Of a DNA stretch of 64,000 bases, positions 8,091-17,868 are shown piece after piece. The stretch's first letter is position 1, and every line of letters starts with the position of its first letter. Below the pieces are notes generated by a model that did no database searches, was not told the DNA's origin, and was given only the letters and a program-made list of their open reading frames with translations. This DNA is from Enemella evansiae (GTDB lineage: Bacteria > Actinomycetota > Actinomycetes > Propionibacteriales > Propionibacteriaceae). A program made the translations under genes and the position numbers. The DNA is taken from positions 248,001-312,000 of the forward strand of contig NZ_NMVP01000023.1 in NCBI RefSeq assembly GCF_002250705.1. Reading direction: 5' to 3'.

Positions 8091-8473
8091 CGTCGTGCCG
8101 TTTCCGGGGCGGGCTGCTTCGGCCGGTACGCCGCCAGCTTGCGCAGGCAGCCGTGCCAGGCGCCGCGGAGATCGTTGCCCAGCTCGGGCGCGGTCGCCGC
8201 CGGCGGCAGCGCCCGGACCACGACCCGGGTCCCGGCAGGGGTCTCGGCGAGCAGCGGCACCGAGAGGTGCCGCAGCCGACGCTTGACCCGGTTGCGGACG
8301 ACAGCCCCGCCAACGGCCTTGGACACGACGAAGCCCACCGTGGTCGTGCCACCCCCGTCGGTGACGGGCTGGTGCGCATGCACGACCAGGGTGGACCGTC
8401 CGCTTCGGACCCCGGAGGAGATCGTGCGCCGGAACTCGGCCGCCGATCTCATCCGCAGCGCGGCTGGGAGCAC
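8087..8473 (-). CDS. rnpA: ribonuclease P protein component
   Basis: 128 residues, the protein subunit of RNase P that helps the catalytic RNA mature tRNA 5' ends. The signature [23 protein letters not shown] (residues about 47-69) holds the conserved RNR motif that contacts RNA. The position between rpmH and yidD is universal. The stop overlaps the yidD GTG, and rpmH ends 15 bases upstream of the rnpA start. A basic tail ([13 protein letters not shown]) extends beyond the usual end. Confidence 0.95.
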   Translation of the reverse strand: MLPAALRMRSAAEFRRTISSGVRSGRSTLVVHAHQPVTDGGGTTTVGFVVSKAVGGAVVRNRVKRRLRHLSVPLLAETPAGTRVVVRALPPAATAPELGNDLRGAWHGCLRKLAAYRPKQPAPETARR

Positions 8474-8488
8474 GTCGCCGCGGCCGGA

Positions 8489-8626
8489 TCAGCCGGCCAG
8501 CTTGGCGCGCCCCTTGCGGCGGCGGGAGGAGAGGATGGCGCGCCCGGCGCGGGTACGCATCCGCAGACGGAAGCCATGGGTGCGGCTGCGACGCCGGTTG
8601 CTCGGCTGGAAAGTGCGCTTGCTCAC
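8489..8626 (-). CDS. rpmH: 50S ribosomal protein L34
   Basis: A 45-residue L34 starting at GTG 8626: [19 protein letters not shown] followed by a very basic tail ending KGRAKLAG. Length and sequence are typical. It leads the rpmH-rnpA-yidD-yidC-jag string, divergent from dnaA, and its promoter must lie in the 470-bp gap 8627-9096. Confidence 0.96.
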   Translation of the reverse strand: MSKRTFQPSNRRRSRTHGFRLRMRTRAGRAILSSRRRKGRAKLAG

Positions 8627-9096
8627 GGGAGTTCTCCCACTTGTGTCGTGGCTCGTACCCACCGACCGCAGGTGTCGGCACGGGCGTGGCGACACCGCCC
8701 GTTTCGGGGCAGCCAGCAGGGTTGCCGGACTACCCGGCGACCTCCATACGGTACGTGGCGGGGCCTGTCGGGTCAAACCAGACAGCTCGCGGTGACGGCG
8801 TCCACTCGACACGCCGAAGCGGCACCTTCGTGTCTTGCGATCATGGTTTGGGTTGGTTTAGCGTCGGCACTCCGGGCCAGCGGCACCTGACCGTCCGTCC
8901 CGGCTGTGACACCTCACGATCCACGGTGGCGTACGCCGCTGTGGTGCGGTCCCCAGCCGGGTCGGATCGCCAGGTGCGGTACCCGCATTTTGGGCTACCC
9001 ACAGGCTGTGGAAAACTCTGTGGACTCAGGCCCGGTGATGGCTGGATTGCGGACAGCCATCCGAACCGGACGGACGACCACGAGTGAGACCCCGGG
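8627..9096. promoter_or_regulatory. rpmH-dnaA divergent intergenic region with DnaA-box-like cluster
   Basis: No gene is seen in these 470 bp. Near the dnaA end is a cluster of near-DnaA boxes: TGTGGAAAA (9007-9015) and TGTGGACTC (9019-9027), with an ACCCACAG arm just before. The order resembles the two repeats flanking panC (29791-29837, 30760-30803). It probably serves dnaA autoregulation and may be a secondary part of the origin. Promoters for rpmH and dnaA must also be here, but I could not fix them with confidence. Confidence 0.5.
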
Positions 9097-10632
9097 GTGA
9101 TTGTGAGCGAGTTCGATGGAGCGGGTTTCGACGACGGCCAGCACGCCGGCGACCGACGACCCACTTTTGACGACCGATCCTCCGACACCGACCACCGCCC
9201 CGAGCAGGACACCGTGAATCCCGGAACCGACCTGGTCGCCATCTGGGAGCAGCTGATGGGCCGGGTGTCACCCAACCAGCGCGTCTGGTTGCGGCGCGGC
9301 AAGCCGTTGGCGCTGCACGAGTCGACGGTGATGGTCGCGGTCCCCGACGAGTTCACCCGCGACCAGGTGATGCGCAGCAACATCGAAGGTGCGCTGTCGG
9401 ACTACTTCCGCCGCGACAGCCGGCTGGCGATCAGCATCGATCCGACGCTGGCCGAGGACGCCGTCCCACTGGAGATCGATCGGCGCCCCGACCTGGATCC
9501 GTCGCTGCGCACCCAGCCGGAACCGCGGACCGCCGCCGCGCCGCCGGCCGGTGATCGCTACGCCCCCCAGACCAGCAGCAACGGGCACCGCCCGCCGATC
9601 GACTCCCGGTTGAACCCCAAGTACTCCTTCGAGAATTTCGTCATCGGCTCCTCGAACCGGTTCGCGCACGCGGCCGCGGTGGCGGTCGCGGAGACCCCGG
9701 GCAAGTCCTACAACCCGCTGATGATCTACGGCGAGTCCGGGCTGGGGAAGACCCATCTGCTGCACGCCCTGGGGCACTATGTGCGGCACTACTACGACCG
9801 GGTCCGGGTCCGCTACGTCTCCACCGAGGAACTCACCAACGACTTCATCAACGCGATCTCGGAGAACCGGACCGCGGAGTTCCGGCGCCGCTATCGCGAT
9901 GTTGATGTCCTGCTGATCGACGACATCCAGTTCCTGGAGTCGAAGATCCAGACCCAGGAGGAGTTCTTCCACACCTTCAACACCCTGCACAACGCGCAGA
10001 AACAGATCGTGATGACCTCCGATCGGCCGCCGAAGCTGCTGGAAGCGCTGGAGCCCAGGCTGCGGTCCCGCTTCGAGTGGGGGCTGATCACCGACGTGCA
10101 GGCACCGGACCTGGAGACCCGGATCGCGATCCTGAAGAAGAAGGCCGCCCAGGAGCGACTCACCGTCAGCCTGGACGTGCTCGAGTTCGTCGCCTCCCGG
10201 ATCCAGACCAACATCCGTGAGCTGGAGGGTGCGCTGATCCGGATCACCGCATTCGCCTCGCTGAACCGGACCCCGGTGACGATGGAGCTCGCCCAGGAGG
10301 TGCTGAAGGACCTCATCCCCGACGGCGCCGATGCCGAGATCACCCCGAATCTGATCATCTCCCAGACCGCCCAGTATTTCGGGTTGAGCGTCGACGACCT
10401 GTGCGGCGCCTCGCGTACCCATGCCCTGGCGACCGCCCGGCAGATCGCGATGTACCTGTGCCGCGAGCTCACCGACATGTCGCTGCCGAAGATCGGCCAG
10501 GAGTTCGGCGGCCGCGATCACACCACCGTGATGCACGCCGACCGCAAGATCCGGCAGCTGATGAACGAGCGCCGCAACATCTACAACCAGGTCACCGAGC
10601 TGACCAGCCGGATCAAGCAGCAGCGCCGCTGA
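9097..10632 (+). CDS. dnaA: chromosomal replication initiator DnaA
   Basis: 511 residues. DnaA binds boxes in oriC as an ATP-dependent filament, opens the DUE and recruits the helicase. Domain I is at the N-terminus ([19 protein letters not shown]), followed by a Pro/Arg-rich linker, the AAA+ core with Walker [12 protein letters not shown] near residue 210 and Walker [10 protein letters not shown], and the DNA-binding domain IV with the signature [15 protein letters not shown] near the end. GTG at 9097 is used; GTG at 9103 (VSEFDGAG) is equally possible and neither has a clear ribosome site. Unusually, dnaN does not follow; a TetR gene and the likely oriC do. Confidence 0.97.
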   Translation: MIVSEFDGAGFDDGQHAGDRRPTFDDRSSDTDHRPEQDTVNPGTDLVAIWEQLMGRVSPNQRVWLRRGKPLALHESTVMVAVPDEFTRDQVMRSNIEGALSDYFRRDSRLAISIDPTLAEDAVPLEIDRRPDLDPSLRTQPEPRTAAAPPAGDRYAPQTSSNGHRPPIDSRLNPKYSFENFVIGSSNRFAHAAAVAVAETPGKSYNPLMIYGESGLGKTHLLHALGHYVRHYYDRVRVRYVSTEELTNDFINAISENRTAEFRRRYRDVDVLLIDDIQFLESKIQTQEEFFHTFNTLHNAQKQIVMTSDRPPKLLEALEPRLRSRFEWGLITDVQAPDLETRIAILKKKAAQERLTVSLDVLEFVASRIQTNIRELEGALIRITAFASLNRTPVTMELAQEVLKDLIPDGADAEITPNLIISQTAQYFGLSVDDLCGASRTHALATARQIAMYLCRELTDMSLPKIGQEFGGRDHTTVMHADRKIRQLMNERRNIYNQVTELTSRIKQQRR

Positions 10633-10645
10633 CCCGATACGCCGA

Positions 10646-11239
10646 CTAGAGCGGGTTCTTCAGATAGGTGTTGAAGTAGAACCGCAGCGCCTCGGGCATG
10701 TCGACGCTCTCCGGGTCATAGAGCCACTGGATCTGCAGACCGTCCATCAGCGCGGTGAAGGAGGGGCCGAGCAGCTTCGGATCGACACCCTCGCGGAGCT
10801 CGCCGTCGGCGTACAGGTCGTCGAAGATCCGCTGGTTGATGCCGACGATCTTGCGGTAGCGCTCGGTGAAGTAGTCGTGCGCCGGATGATCGGGATCGGT
10901 GGATTCGGCCGACAGCGTGGCGAAGAGCTCGATCATCCCCGGGATCGTGGCATTGTGCGCGGCCAGCTCCAGCACCCGTTTCACGTGCTCGCGCGCACTC
11001 GGCTGCTCGAGCAGGTGGAACACGTCGTCGTTGGTGTCGTCGCGGCGTTCCAGCACCGCGCTGAGCAGTTCCTGCTTCGAGTGGAAGTGGTAGAGCAGCC
11101 CCGGATGGGTGATCCCCACGCGCTGCGCGATGTCGCGCAGCGACGTGCCCCGGTAGCCGACCTCGCCGAACAGCTCGACCGCCGCGGCAAGGATCTGCTC
11201 GCGCCTGCGCCCCCCTTTGGTACCCGTCTCCCCGACCAT
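10646..11239 (-). CDS. TetR family transcriptional regulator
   Basis: 197 residues. The N-terminal helix-turn-helix is textbook TetR (REQILAAAVELFGEVGYRGTSLRDIA then RVGITHPGLLYHFHSKQELL). The C-terminal domain contains ALMDGLQIQWLYDPESVDM, as in regulators of lipid, sugar or drug metabolism, but no ligand can be named. Convergent with dnaA across 13 bp, and its start faces the origin region. It sits between dnaA and the putative oriC, an unusual insertion; its target is not apparent from neighbours, which are thrC and the origin. Confidence 0.88.
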   Translation of the reverse strand: MVGETGTKGGRRREQILAAAVELFGEVGYRGTSLRDIAQRVGITHPGLLYHFHSKQELLSAVLERRDDTNDDVFHLLEQPSAREHVKRVLELAAHNATIPGMIELFATLSAESTDPDHPAHDYFTERYRKIVGINQRIFDDLYADGELREGVDPKLLGPSFTALMDGLQIQWLYDPESVDMPEALRFYFNTYLKNPL

Positions 11240-11269
11240 GGCTCAATCGTGCCAGAACTGACCTGTCTT

Positions 11270-11670
11270 AACTCCGAAACCCCCGTTTCCTTGTCGACTC
11301 GTTACCAGGCCGGTGCCCGCACACCCCCGGTCGAGGCTGGGCACAGCCATGTGGGTGACCGGGCCCCGTCATCCACAGCCACCCCGCTGGCATGTGGGCG
11401 GCGTTCCGGCCCCCGGTGCCCATCCGCAGATCCTCCCCGTGTGATTTCGACTTCTCCACAGTCACCGAGGAACAACAATTCGCTGCTGACCAGCGCAGAC
11501 GCCGGTTGTCCACAGGATCCACAACCGCTGTGATGACCATGAAATTACAAACTCAATTACAAGACCCCAAGTACGACCGCGCCCAACCTGGGGATTCTTG
11601 TGACCCGAAGGCCACCCGGGGTGATCGAGATCCGCTGGTGAGCAACGGACCAGGCACCGGCACGGTGACC
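11270..11670. other. oriC: putative chromosomal replication origin (oriC)
   Basis: A gene-free stretch near dnaA holding a DnaA-box group: TTGTCCACA (11506-11514, the actinobacterial consensus) directly followed by GGATCCACA (11515-11523), plus TTCTCCACA (11452-11460) and TCATCCACA (11369-11377). Immediately beyond is the most AT-rich stretch of the neighbourhood (about 11531-11566) with the direct repeat AATTACAA at 11543 and 11555, a good candidate for the unwinding element. In actinobacteria oriC normally lies in the dnaA-dnaN gap; here dnaN has been displaced, but the region remains on the downstream side of dnaA. Box number is low for a high-GC actinobacterium, so other boxes may be degenerate. 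Confidence 0.65.
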
Positions 11671-11683
11671 CTAGGCTTGGGCC

Positions 11684-13144
11684 GTGCGCTACCACTCGAC
11701 CCGGACCCCACCCGATCAGGGACTGCAATTCGGCGACATCCTGCTCGCCGGGCTGGCCCCCGACGGCGGCCTCTATCTGCCCGAGCGCTACCCCGACATC
11801 ACCGACCGGCTGCCCGGCTGGCGCACTGTGCTGGCCGAGGAGGGGTACGCCGCGGTCGCGGCCGAGGTGCTGGAACTGTTCGTCGACGACATCCCGGCCG
11901 AGGACCTGCGCAGGATCTGCCGGGCGGCGTACAGCACCGACAACTTCGCCACCGAGCAGATCGTGCCGGTCAGCGAACTCGGTGACCGGCGCTGGCTGGC
12001 GCACCTGTCCGACGGGCCGACCGCGGCGTTCAAGGACCTGGCGATGCAGCTGCTCGGCCGGCTCTTCGAATACGAGCTGGAGCGCCGCGACAGCAGCCTG
12101 ACCATCCTGGGTGCGACCAGCGGCGACACCGGCTCGGCCGCCGAGTACGCGATGCGCGGCCGGGACAACCTCGAGGTCTTCATGCTCACCCCGCGCGGGC
12201 GGATGACCCCGTTCCAGCAGGCGCAGATGTTCAGCCTCGATGAGACCAATATCCACAACATCGCCGTCGCCGGTGTCTTCGACGACGCCCAGGACCTGGT
12301 CAAGGCCGTCAACGCCGACCCCGAGTTCAAGGCCAGGTATCACATCGGCGCGGTGAACTCGATCAACTGGGCCCGGTTGATGGCCCAGATCGTCTACTAC
12401 ATCGTCGCCTGGCTGCGCGTCACCGAGGCCGACGATCAGCAGGTCTCCTTCTGCGTACCGACCGGGAACTTCGGCAACATCTGCGCCGGCCACCTGGCCC
12501 GCCAGCTCGGCCTGCCGATCGACCGGCTGCTGCTGGCCACCAACGAGAACAACGTGCTCGATGAGTTCTTCCGCACCGGGGTCTACCGGGTCCGCGCGGC
12601 CGCCGAGACCCACGAGACCTCCAGCCCGTCGATGGACATCTCCAAGGCCTCCAACTTCGAGCGGTTCGTGCACGATCTGTACGCCGGCGACGCGGACCGG
12701 GTGCGGGAGCTGTTCGCCGAGCAGCTGCCGAACCAGGGCTACTTCGATCTGTCCGGTACGCCGGAGTTCGCGGGCCTGGCGGAGCGGTTCGGGTTCGCCT
12801 CCGGTTCCTCCACCCACGCCGACCGGCTCGCCACCATCAAGCGGGTCTGGCAGGAGCACCGGGTGCTGATCGACCCGCACACCGCCGACGCGGTCAAGGT
12901 CGCCGACGAGCTCGCCCGACCCGATGAGACCGTGATCGTGCTGGAGACCGCACTGCCGGTGAAGTTCGCCGCCACCATCCGCGAGGCCGTCGACCGGGAA
13001 CCCGATCGTCCCGAGGCCTTCGTCGGTATCGAGGACCTGCCCAGGCACGTCGTCGATCTGCCCAATGACGTGCCCGCGCTGAAGGAGTTCATCGCGACCA
13101 CCCTGGCGAAGGGCCCCACCCCGGTACCCGATCCCGCTCCCTGA
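11684..13144 (+). CDS. thrC: threonine synthase
   Basis: A 486-residue PLP-dependent lyase converting O-phospho-L-homoserine to threonine. It is the long ThrC type, with an N-terminal segment (GLQFGDILLAGLAPDGGLYLP), the PLP lysine in GPTAAFKDLAMQ near residue 116, and the phosphate-binding loop region TSGDTGSAAEYAMRG. NFGNICAGHLARQLG in the middle is also characteristic. The GTG start at 11684 lies 6 bases after a TAGGCT box (11672-11677), suggesting a leaderless mRNA. It stands alone, without hom or thrB, between the origin and a macrodomain gene. Confidence 0.95.
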   Translation: MRYHSTRTPPDQGLQFGDILLAGLAPDGGLYLPERYPDITDRLPGWRTVLAEEGYAAVAAEVLELFVDDIPAEDLRRICRAAYSTDNFATEQIVPVSELGDRRWLAHLSDGPTAAFKDLAMQLLGRLFEYELERRDSSLTILGATSGDTGSAAEYAMRGRDNLEVFMLTPRGRMTPFQQAQMFSLDETNIHNIAVAGVFDDAQDLVKAVNADPEFKARYHIGAVNSINWARLMAQIVYYIVAWLRVTEADDQQVSFCVPTGNFGNICAGHLARQLGLPIDRLLLATNENNVLDEFFRTGVYRVRAAAETHETSSPSMDISKASNFERFVHDLYAGDADRVRELFAEQLPNQGYFDLSGTPEFAGLAERFGFASGSSTHADRLATIKRVWQEHRVLIDPHTADAVKVADELARPDETVIVLETALPVKFAATIREAVDREPDRPEAFVGIEDLPRHVVDLPNDVPALKEFIATTLAKGPTPVPDPAP

Positions 13145-13164
13145 GCGGGGCGTACCGTTGCTGC

Positions 13165-13677
13165 ATGGCCGAGATCACCCTGCACCGCGGCGACATCACC
13201 ACCGACGCCGACGCCGACGCGATCGTGAATGCCGCCAACTCCAGCCTGCTCGGCGGGGGTGGCGTGGACGGTGCGATCCACCGCGCCGCCGGCCCCGAGC
13301 TGCTCGCCGAATGCCGCCTGCTGGGCGGTTGCGACACCGGGGACGCCAAGATCACCGGCGCCGGCCGGTTGCCGGTGAACCACGTCATCCATGCCGTCGG
13401 GCCGGTCTGGCACGGCGGCACCGGGGACGAGGCGGAGCTGCTCGCCTCCTGCTATCGCCGCGCCATCGAACTGGCCGCCGAGAACGGTGACCAGCGGGTC
13501 GCGTTCCCGGCGATCAGCTGCGGCATCTACCACTACCCGCTGGACCAGGCCGCCCGGATCGCGATCGACACCACCCGAGCCGCGATGGCCGAGCATCCGC
13601 AGGTCACCGAGGCCCGCTTCTGGCTGTTCGACGACAAGGCGTACGCCGCCTTCGAAAGCGCCTTGTCCGACCGGTGA
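13165..13677 (+). CDS. macrodomain protein, O-acetyl-ADP-ribose deacetylase type
   Basis: 170 residues comprising one macrodomain. The ADP-ribose-binding signatures are present: GDITTDADADAIVNAANSSL, then LGGGGVDGAIHRAAG, and later AFPAISCGIYHYPLDQAA. This is the YmdB-like class that removes acetyl from O-acetyl-ADP-ribose or ADP-ribose from proteins. The ATG follows thrC by 20 bp, with a TACCGT box at 13153-13158 six bases before it, so it may have its own leaderless transcript. The exact substrate is not predictable. Confidence 0.9.
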   Translation: MAEITLHRGDITTDADADAIVNAANSSLLGGGGVDGAIHRAAGPELLAECRLLGGCDTGDAKITGAGRLPVNHVIHAVGPVWHGGTGDEAELLASCYRRAIELAAENGDQRVAFPAISCGIYHYPLDQAARIAIDTTRAAMAEHPQVTEARFWLFDDKAYAAFESALSDR

Positions 13678-13689
13678 TCCGAGCTAGAG

Positions 13690-13703
13690 TTAGGGTCACC
13701 TAA
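13690..13703. promoter_or_regulatory. possible DtxR/IdeR iron box before the DedA gene
   Basis: TTAGGGTCACCTAA is an inverted repeat (TTAGG, four bases, CCTAA) matching the first 14 positions of the DtxR/IdeR consensus at 11 of 14. A TAGAGT -10-like box precedes it (13685-13690) and AAGGAG with ATG follows, so a bound repressor would cover the transcription start. The siderophore operon on the other strand has its own iron box at 19424. Confidence 0.5.
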
Positions 13704-13715
13704 CAAGGAGCGCGG

Positions 13716-14204
13716 ATGGAGTGGGTGCGGCAGCTGCCCCTGGCCCAGGGGCTGGCGGTCATGTTCGTCATCGCCCTGCTCCGCGGCAACGCCACCTACT
13801 GGGTCGGTCGCGGCGCCGCCGCCGGGGTGATCCGGCTGGGCCGCAACCGGCCACCCTCCGAGCGACGGCAGCGGGGCCGGGCGCGCGCCGAGGCGCTGAT
13901 CGCCCGCTGGGGCGTACTCGCCGTCCCGCTGTCCTTCCTCACCGTCGGCCTGCAGACCGCCGTCAACGCCACCGCCGGTGCGCTGCGGATGCCGCTGCGG
14001 CGCTATCTGCCGGCCGTCGCCGTCGGCGCCGTGCTCTGGGCGATCCTCTGGTTCACCGCCGGCCTCGCCGTGATCGGCGCCGCGATCGAACTGGCCCTCG
14101 GCTCACCCTGGCTGCTCGGCGCGGTGCTGCTGACCGCGCTCGGTATCGGCGGCTGGCTGCTGCTGCGCCGAGCCCGCCGCTCCCGCGAGCGGGTTGGCCA
14201 GTGA
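13716..14204 (+). CDS. DedA/VTT-domain membrane protein, possibly iron-regulated
   Basis: 162 residues, polytopic. A first helix (GLAVMFVIALLRGNATYWVGR) is followed by a basic stretch, then the DedA-like region with PLSFLTVGLQTAVNATAGALRM, RYLPAVAVGAVLWAILW and a last helix ([19 protein letters not shown]). The protein matches the C-terminal half of DedA family lipid/ion transporters and is shorter than the usual 200 residues. AAGGAG precedes the ATG and a putative iron box covers its promoter. The 3' end overlaps the siderophore gene desCD by about 100 bp, tail to tail. A role in iron or siderophore handling is suggested only by this context. Confidence 0.75.
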   Translation: MEWVRQLPLAQGLAVMFVIALLRGNATYWVGRGAAAGVIRLGRNRPPSERRQRGRARAEALIARWGVLAVPLSFLTVGLQTAVNATAGALRMPLRRYLPAVAVGAVLWAILWFTAGLAVIGAAIELALGSPWLLGAVLLTALGIGGWLLLRRARRSRERVGQ

Positions 14205-16553
14205 ACCGACCAGCTGCAACGCACTGGCCGGATCGGCCAGATCGACCATCTGCTGACTGTTCCGCAGCTGCAACCGGTTCAGACAGGACAGCGCGAACTC
14301 CTCGGTGAACAGATCGAACCGGGCGAACCGCTCGGCCAGCTCCGGTGTCGAGCGCTGGTAGTCACCGGCCACCGCGGCCACCACCGCCCAGAACTCCGCC
14401 GGCTCCAGCAGCCGCTGGTCGGCCAGGATCGCGCTCAGCGGCCGCAGGAAGCAGTCGAACACATCGGTGAAGATCGACAGCAGCTGCAGCTCCTCGGGGA
14501 CCTCGACCCGGACCCGTTCGATCTCGCTCGGCAATGGGGTGTCGGCCGACATCACCGCGATCTCCTCGGCCAGGTCCTTGAGGATCACCCGCTCCACCAC
14601 CCCGTTGTCGAGCTCCAGGATGATGTTCTCCCCGTGCGGCATGAACACCAGACCGTAGCGATAGAAGCAGTGCAGCAGCGGCACCAGATAGGCCTCCAGA
14701 TAGCGCCGCAGCCACTGCGTCGGCGCCCACCCGGACTGCTCGATCAGGGCCGCGCAGAACGAGCCACCGTCGCGATCGAGATGCAGCAGCGCCGCCATCG
14801 TGGCGAGCCGGCGCCCCGGTGCCAACCCCGGCACCGGGCTCTCCCGCCACAACGCCGCCAGCATCTTGCGGTAGGGCGAATGCTTGTCGCTGGCCTCGGC
14901 ATACTGCCGGGCGTGGTAGCCGATCGCCGCCCGCTCCCGGATCACCCGGACCCCGGTCCCGCGCAGCGTCTCATCACCGGCGACCAGGTCGGCGAGCCAG
15001 TCGTTGATCGCCGGGGTGGCCTCCATGTACGCCGCCGAGAGACCGCGCATGAAACCCATGTTGATCACCGAGAGCGCGGTCTTCACATAGTGCTTGCCCG
15101 GATCGCTGCGATTGAAGAAGGTCCGCACCGACTGCTGGGCCTGGTAGTCGTCACCACCCTCGCCGAGCACCACCAGCCGTCGGTTGGCGACGTCGGCGGC
15201 GAAGGTCACCGCCAGCTTGTTCCACCACTGCCAGGGGTGCACAGGCAGCAGCAGATAGTCCTGCGGATCCAGCCCCAGCTCACGCAACCGGGCCGCGAAT
15301 CGGGCCCGTTCCTCGGCGCCGAGTTCGGCCTCCAGCAGCTCGTCATAGTCCAGATCGCGGCAGGAGCTGAAGGTGGTCACCTCCCGCCGCGCCGCCAGCC
15401 AGAGCAGGCGTACGCCGCGGGCCGCCTCGGGTGCGAAGGCCCGGTATTCGTGCACACCCCAGCCGATCCGGCCGCTGTTGGCGATGAAGCACGGGTGGCC
15501 GGCGAGCATGGCGGCCTCGATCTGCTGGAAGTCGGCGTGGATCAGCTCGCGGCTGTTCGGTGCCGGTTCGCTGAGCTTGTACGCCAGGGCCGACAGGGTG
15601 GCGCTGAGTTCCTCCAGATAGACCGGCAGCAGTTGGTCGTCGAGTCCCAGCCGGGAACCGAAGTCCAGCACGAACCGCAGCAGATCGAGCGGCTGGTCGA
15701 CGCCGTCGCGTTGGTGGCTGATCGACCCGGGGTCGACCTGCCAGTGCCGCAGCGGCAGCCGGCGGGCGGTGAACCGCCAGCACCCGGACCCGTCGGGGGT
15801 CGGCAGCTGGTAGCGATCGGCGCCGATCGGTTCGGGCTCCAGCAGCCGTTCGTGGCTGTATTCGCCCAGCGCCTTGGCGAGCAGTATCCGGTTCGCCTCG
15901 GCCCAGGTGGCCGGGTCGAGGTGCGCGACGGCCGCTGCGGGATCGGTGGGATAGACAGATTTTCCTTGCTGCATCGAGAGATCCTTGATCGTGGGTGGTG
16001 GGCCGGCGGGGCGGAAGGCCGCCCGCGGGCACTCGCTGAGCAGTGCGGTCTTCTCCGGCAGCCGGAGTTCGCGGATCGGGGTGAAGCCGACCGCGGCGTT
16101 GAGCTGCTGGACCGCGGTGTTGTGGATGTCGGGTTCGACCAGCACTCGTCGGGTGGCCGGGTCGGTGAACAGGTCGGTGAGGACCGCGGTGATCACCGAG
16201 CGGGTGAACCCGGGCCGCGGCTGGGTGGTCGGGGCGGTGAGGAAGTGCATGCCGACATCACCGGCGCGGATCTCGGGTACACCGGCCAGTTCGACCCGGC
16301 TGGGGTCGTAGCGTTCCATCAGGAAACTCGGTTCGCCGTCGGTGAAGCCCAGGTAGGCATGGTGATCCGGGTGCGCGGCGATCCGGCGGTATTCGGTGAT
16401 CACATCGGCCAGGGTCGCCTCACCCATCAGCCAGAAGCGGGCCTTGGGATGGGTGAACCAGGTGTGCAGCAGTGCCGCGTCACCCTCCGGGTCGACCGGA
16501 CGAACGCCGAAGGTGCCGTTGCCGTCGCGGTGGATGGTGCGCAGATCGGTCAT
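14103..16553 (-). CDS. fused GNAT acyltransferase (DesC-like) and IucA/IucC siderophore synthetase (DesD-like)
   Basis: 816 residues. Residues 1-190 are a GNAT acyltransferase like DesC / RhbD ([33 protein letters not shown]). From about 205 to 790 runs an NRPS-independent siderophore synthetase: [52 protein letters not shown] and [15 protein letters not shown], the ATP/acyl-adenylate core of DesD. In streptomycetes desC and desD are separate genes, so this is a fusion, which would channel N-hydroxy-N-succinyl- or acetyl-cadaverine to the synthetase. The last ~25 residues come from sequence antisense to the DedA gene and are low-complexity. The start overlaps the stop of the monooxygenase gene. 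Confidence 0.92.
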   Translation of the reverse strand: MTDLRTIHRDGNGTFGVRPVDPEGDAALLHTWFTHPKARFWLMGEATLADVITEYRRIAAHPDHHAYLGFTDGEPSFLMERYDPSRVELAGVPEIRAGDVGMHFLTAPTTQPRPGFTRSVITAVLTDLFTDPATRRVLVEPDIHNTAVQQLNAAVGFTPIRELRLPEKTALLSECPRAAFRPAGPPPTIKDLSMQQGKSVYPTDPAAAVAHLDPATWAEANRILLAKALGEYSHERLLEPEPIGADRYQLPTPDGSGCWRFTARRLPLRHWQVDPGSISHQRDGVDQPLDLLRFVLDFGSRLGLDDQLLPVYLEELSATLSALAYKLSEPAPNSRELIHADFQQIEAAMLAGHPCFIANSGRIGWGVHEYRAFAPEAARGVRLLWLAARREVTTFSSCRDLDYDELLEAELGAEERARFAARLRELGLDPQDYLLLPVHPWQWWNKLAVTFAADVANRRLVVLGEGGDDYQAQQSVRTFFNRSDPGKHYVKTALSVINMGFMRGLSAAYMEATPAINDWLADLVAGDETLRGTGVRVIRERAAIGYHARQYAEASDKHSPYRKMLAALWRESPVPGLAPGRRLATMAALLHLDRDGGSFCAALIEQSGWAPTQWLRRYLEAYLVPLLHCFYRYGLVFMPHGENIILELDNGVVERVILKDLAEEIAVMSADTPLPSEIERVRVEVPEELQLLSIFTDVFDCFLRPLSAILADQRLLEPAEFWAVVAAVAGDYQRSTPELAERFARFDLFTEEFALSCLNRLQLRNSQQMVDLADPASALQLVGSLANPLAGAAGSAQQQPAADTERGQQHRAEQPG

Positions 16554-17851
16554 CGCGCCAGCTCCCTCGGTACGCCGAACTGCTGGTGGGCGATGGATTC
16601 CTCCACCCGGTAGGGCTCGCGCCCGGTCAGTTCCCGGATGATCACCGAGTTGCGGTACGCCCCCATCCCGAGATCGGGTGAGGTGACGCTGTGCAGGTGC
16701 TCCCCGGCGCTCTGCACGAAGACCCGGCGGCCGCTGTCATCGATCGAATAGTTGCGGGCTATCGCGTACCGGCCGTGGTCGTCGAAGCGCAACCGGTCGC
16801 CGAGCGGTGCCAGGAACTCCGGCAGCCGATGCCGGTACCCGGTGGCGAAGACCAGGCCCTCGGTGGCCAGGCAGAACCGGCGGTCCTGTTCCTGCTGGTG
16901 CAGCCCGAGCTGGTGCACACCGGTGCCGGGGTCGTAGCCGACCTCGGTGAGCGCGGTGCTGGTGAGCAGCAGCGGCGCCGGGCCGGCCGGTGGGCCCAGC
17001 CGTTGGGCGTAGAGCTCGTCGAAGATGTCGTTGATCAACTCGGCGTTGATGCCCTTGGACAGGCAGTGCTGCTCGGCCATCAACCGGTAGCGCTGGTCCT
17101 CGGTGAGGTCGCTGAAGTAGTCGATGTAGTCGGGGGAGGTCATCTCCAGGGTCAGCTTGGTGTATTCGAGTGGGAAGAACCGCGGCGAGCGGGTCACCCA
17201 GTTCAGCTGGTAGCGGTGGTTCTCCTTCTCCGCCAGCAGATCCGCGAAGATCTCCGCCGCGCTCTGTCCGCTGCCGACGATCGTGATGCTGCGCTTCTCC
17301 AGCAGGGATTCACGATGCTGCAGGTAGGCCGAGTTGTGCACCGCAGGGCTGTCCAGCCCACGCGCGGCATCCGGCAGGTGGGGTTGGCTGCCGGTGCCGA
17401 GCACCAGGTGCCGGGCGTGGTGTTCCACCAGCTCACCGGTATCGGTCCGCCGGGATTCGACCCGATAGGCCTGCTCGGCCTCCTCCCAGCTGGTGCGCAG
17501 CACCTCGTGGCCGAAGCGGATCGAGGCCAGCTGATCGGCGGCCCAACGGCAGTACTCGTTGTATTCGCGGCGCAGCGGGAAGAAGGATTCCCTGATGTAG
17601 AAGGGATAGAGACGGTCCCGCTGTTTCAGGAAGTTCAGGAAGCTGAAGCGCGAGGTCGGGTCGGCGAGGGTGACCAGGTCGGCCAGGAACGGGGTCTGCA
17701 GGGTCGTCCCGGGCAGCATCATCCCCGGGTGCCAGTCGAAACCGGGGCTGCGTTCCAGGAAGACACCGCTCAGGTCCTCGAGTGGTTCGGTGAGACAGGC
17801 CAGGCCCAGGTTGAACGGTCCCAGGCCGATCCCGATGAAGTCGTGAATCAT
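16550..17851 (-). CDS. desB: cadaverine/lysine N-hydroxylase (DesB-like)
   Basis: 433 residues of the flavin-dependent N-hydroxylating monooxygenase family (IucD/DesB). Visible are the FAD-binding [14 protein letters not shown] at the N-terminus, the substrate-region segment [18 protein letters not shown], the NADPH-binding [15 protein letters not shown] near residue 193 and [10 protein letters not shown] near 345. In desferrioxamine pathways the enzyme hydroxylates cadaverine, made by the lysine decarboxylase encoded just upstream. Its stop overlaps the start of the fused desCD gene and the decarboxylase ends 17 bases upstream of its ATG, so this is one operon under the iron box at 19424. 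Confidence 0.92.
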   Translation of the reverse strand: MIHDFIGIGLGPFNLGLACLTEPLEDLSGVFLERSPGFDWHPGMMLPGTTLQTPFLADLVTLADPTSRFSFLNFLKQRDRLYPFYIRESFFPLRREYNEYCRWAADQLASIRFGHEVLRTSWEEAEQAYRVESRRTDTGELVEHHARHLVLGTGSQPHLPDAARGLDSPAVHNSAYLQHRESLLEKRSITIVGSGQSAAEIFADLLAEKENHRYQLNWVTRSPRFFPLEYTKLTLEMTSPDYIDYFSDLTEDQRYRLMAEQHCLSKGINAELINDIFDELYAQRLGPPAGPAPLLLTSTALTEVGYDPGTGVHQLGLHQQEQDRRFCLATEGLVFATGYRHRLPEFLAPLGDRLRFDDHGRYAIARNYSIDDSGRRVFVQSAGEHLHSVTSPDLGMGAYRNSVIIRELTGREPYRVEESIAHQQFGVPRELAR

Positions 17852-17868
17852 GGAGTTCTGCTTCCGGG

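Noticed and set aside
10974..10989. fourth parS-like site in the TetR gene
   Set aside because: CGTTTCACGTGCTCGC matches only the left half and core of parS; the right arm is wrong.
11268..11540. small coding frame within the putative origin
   Set aside because: The 90-aa frame has no ribosome site and lacks similarity to any protein; DnaA boxes and the AT-rich element explain the region better.
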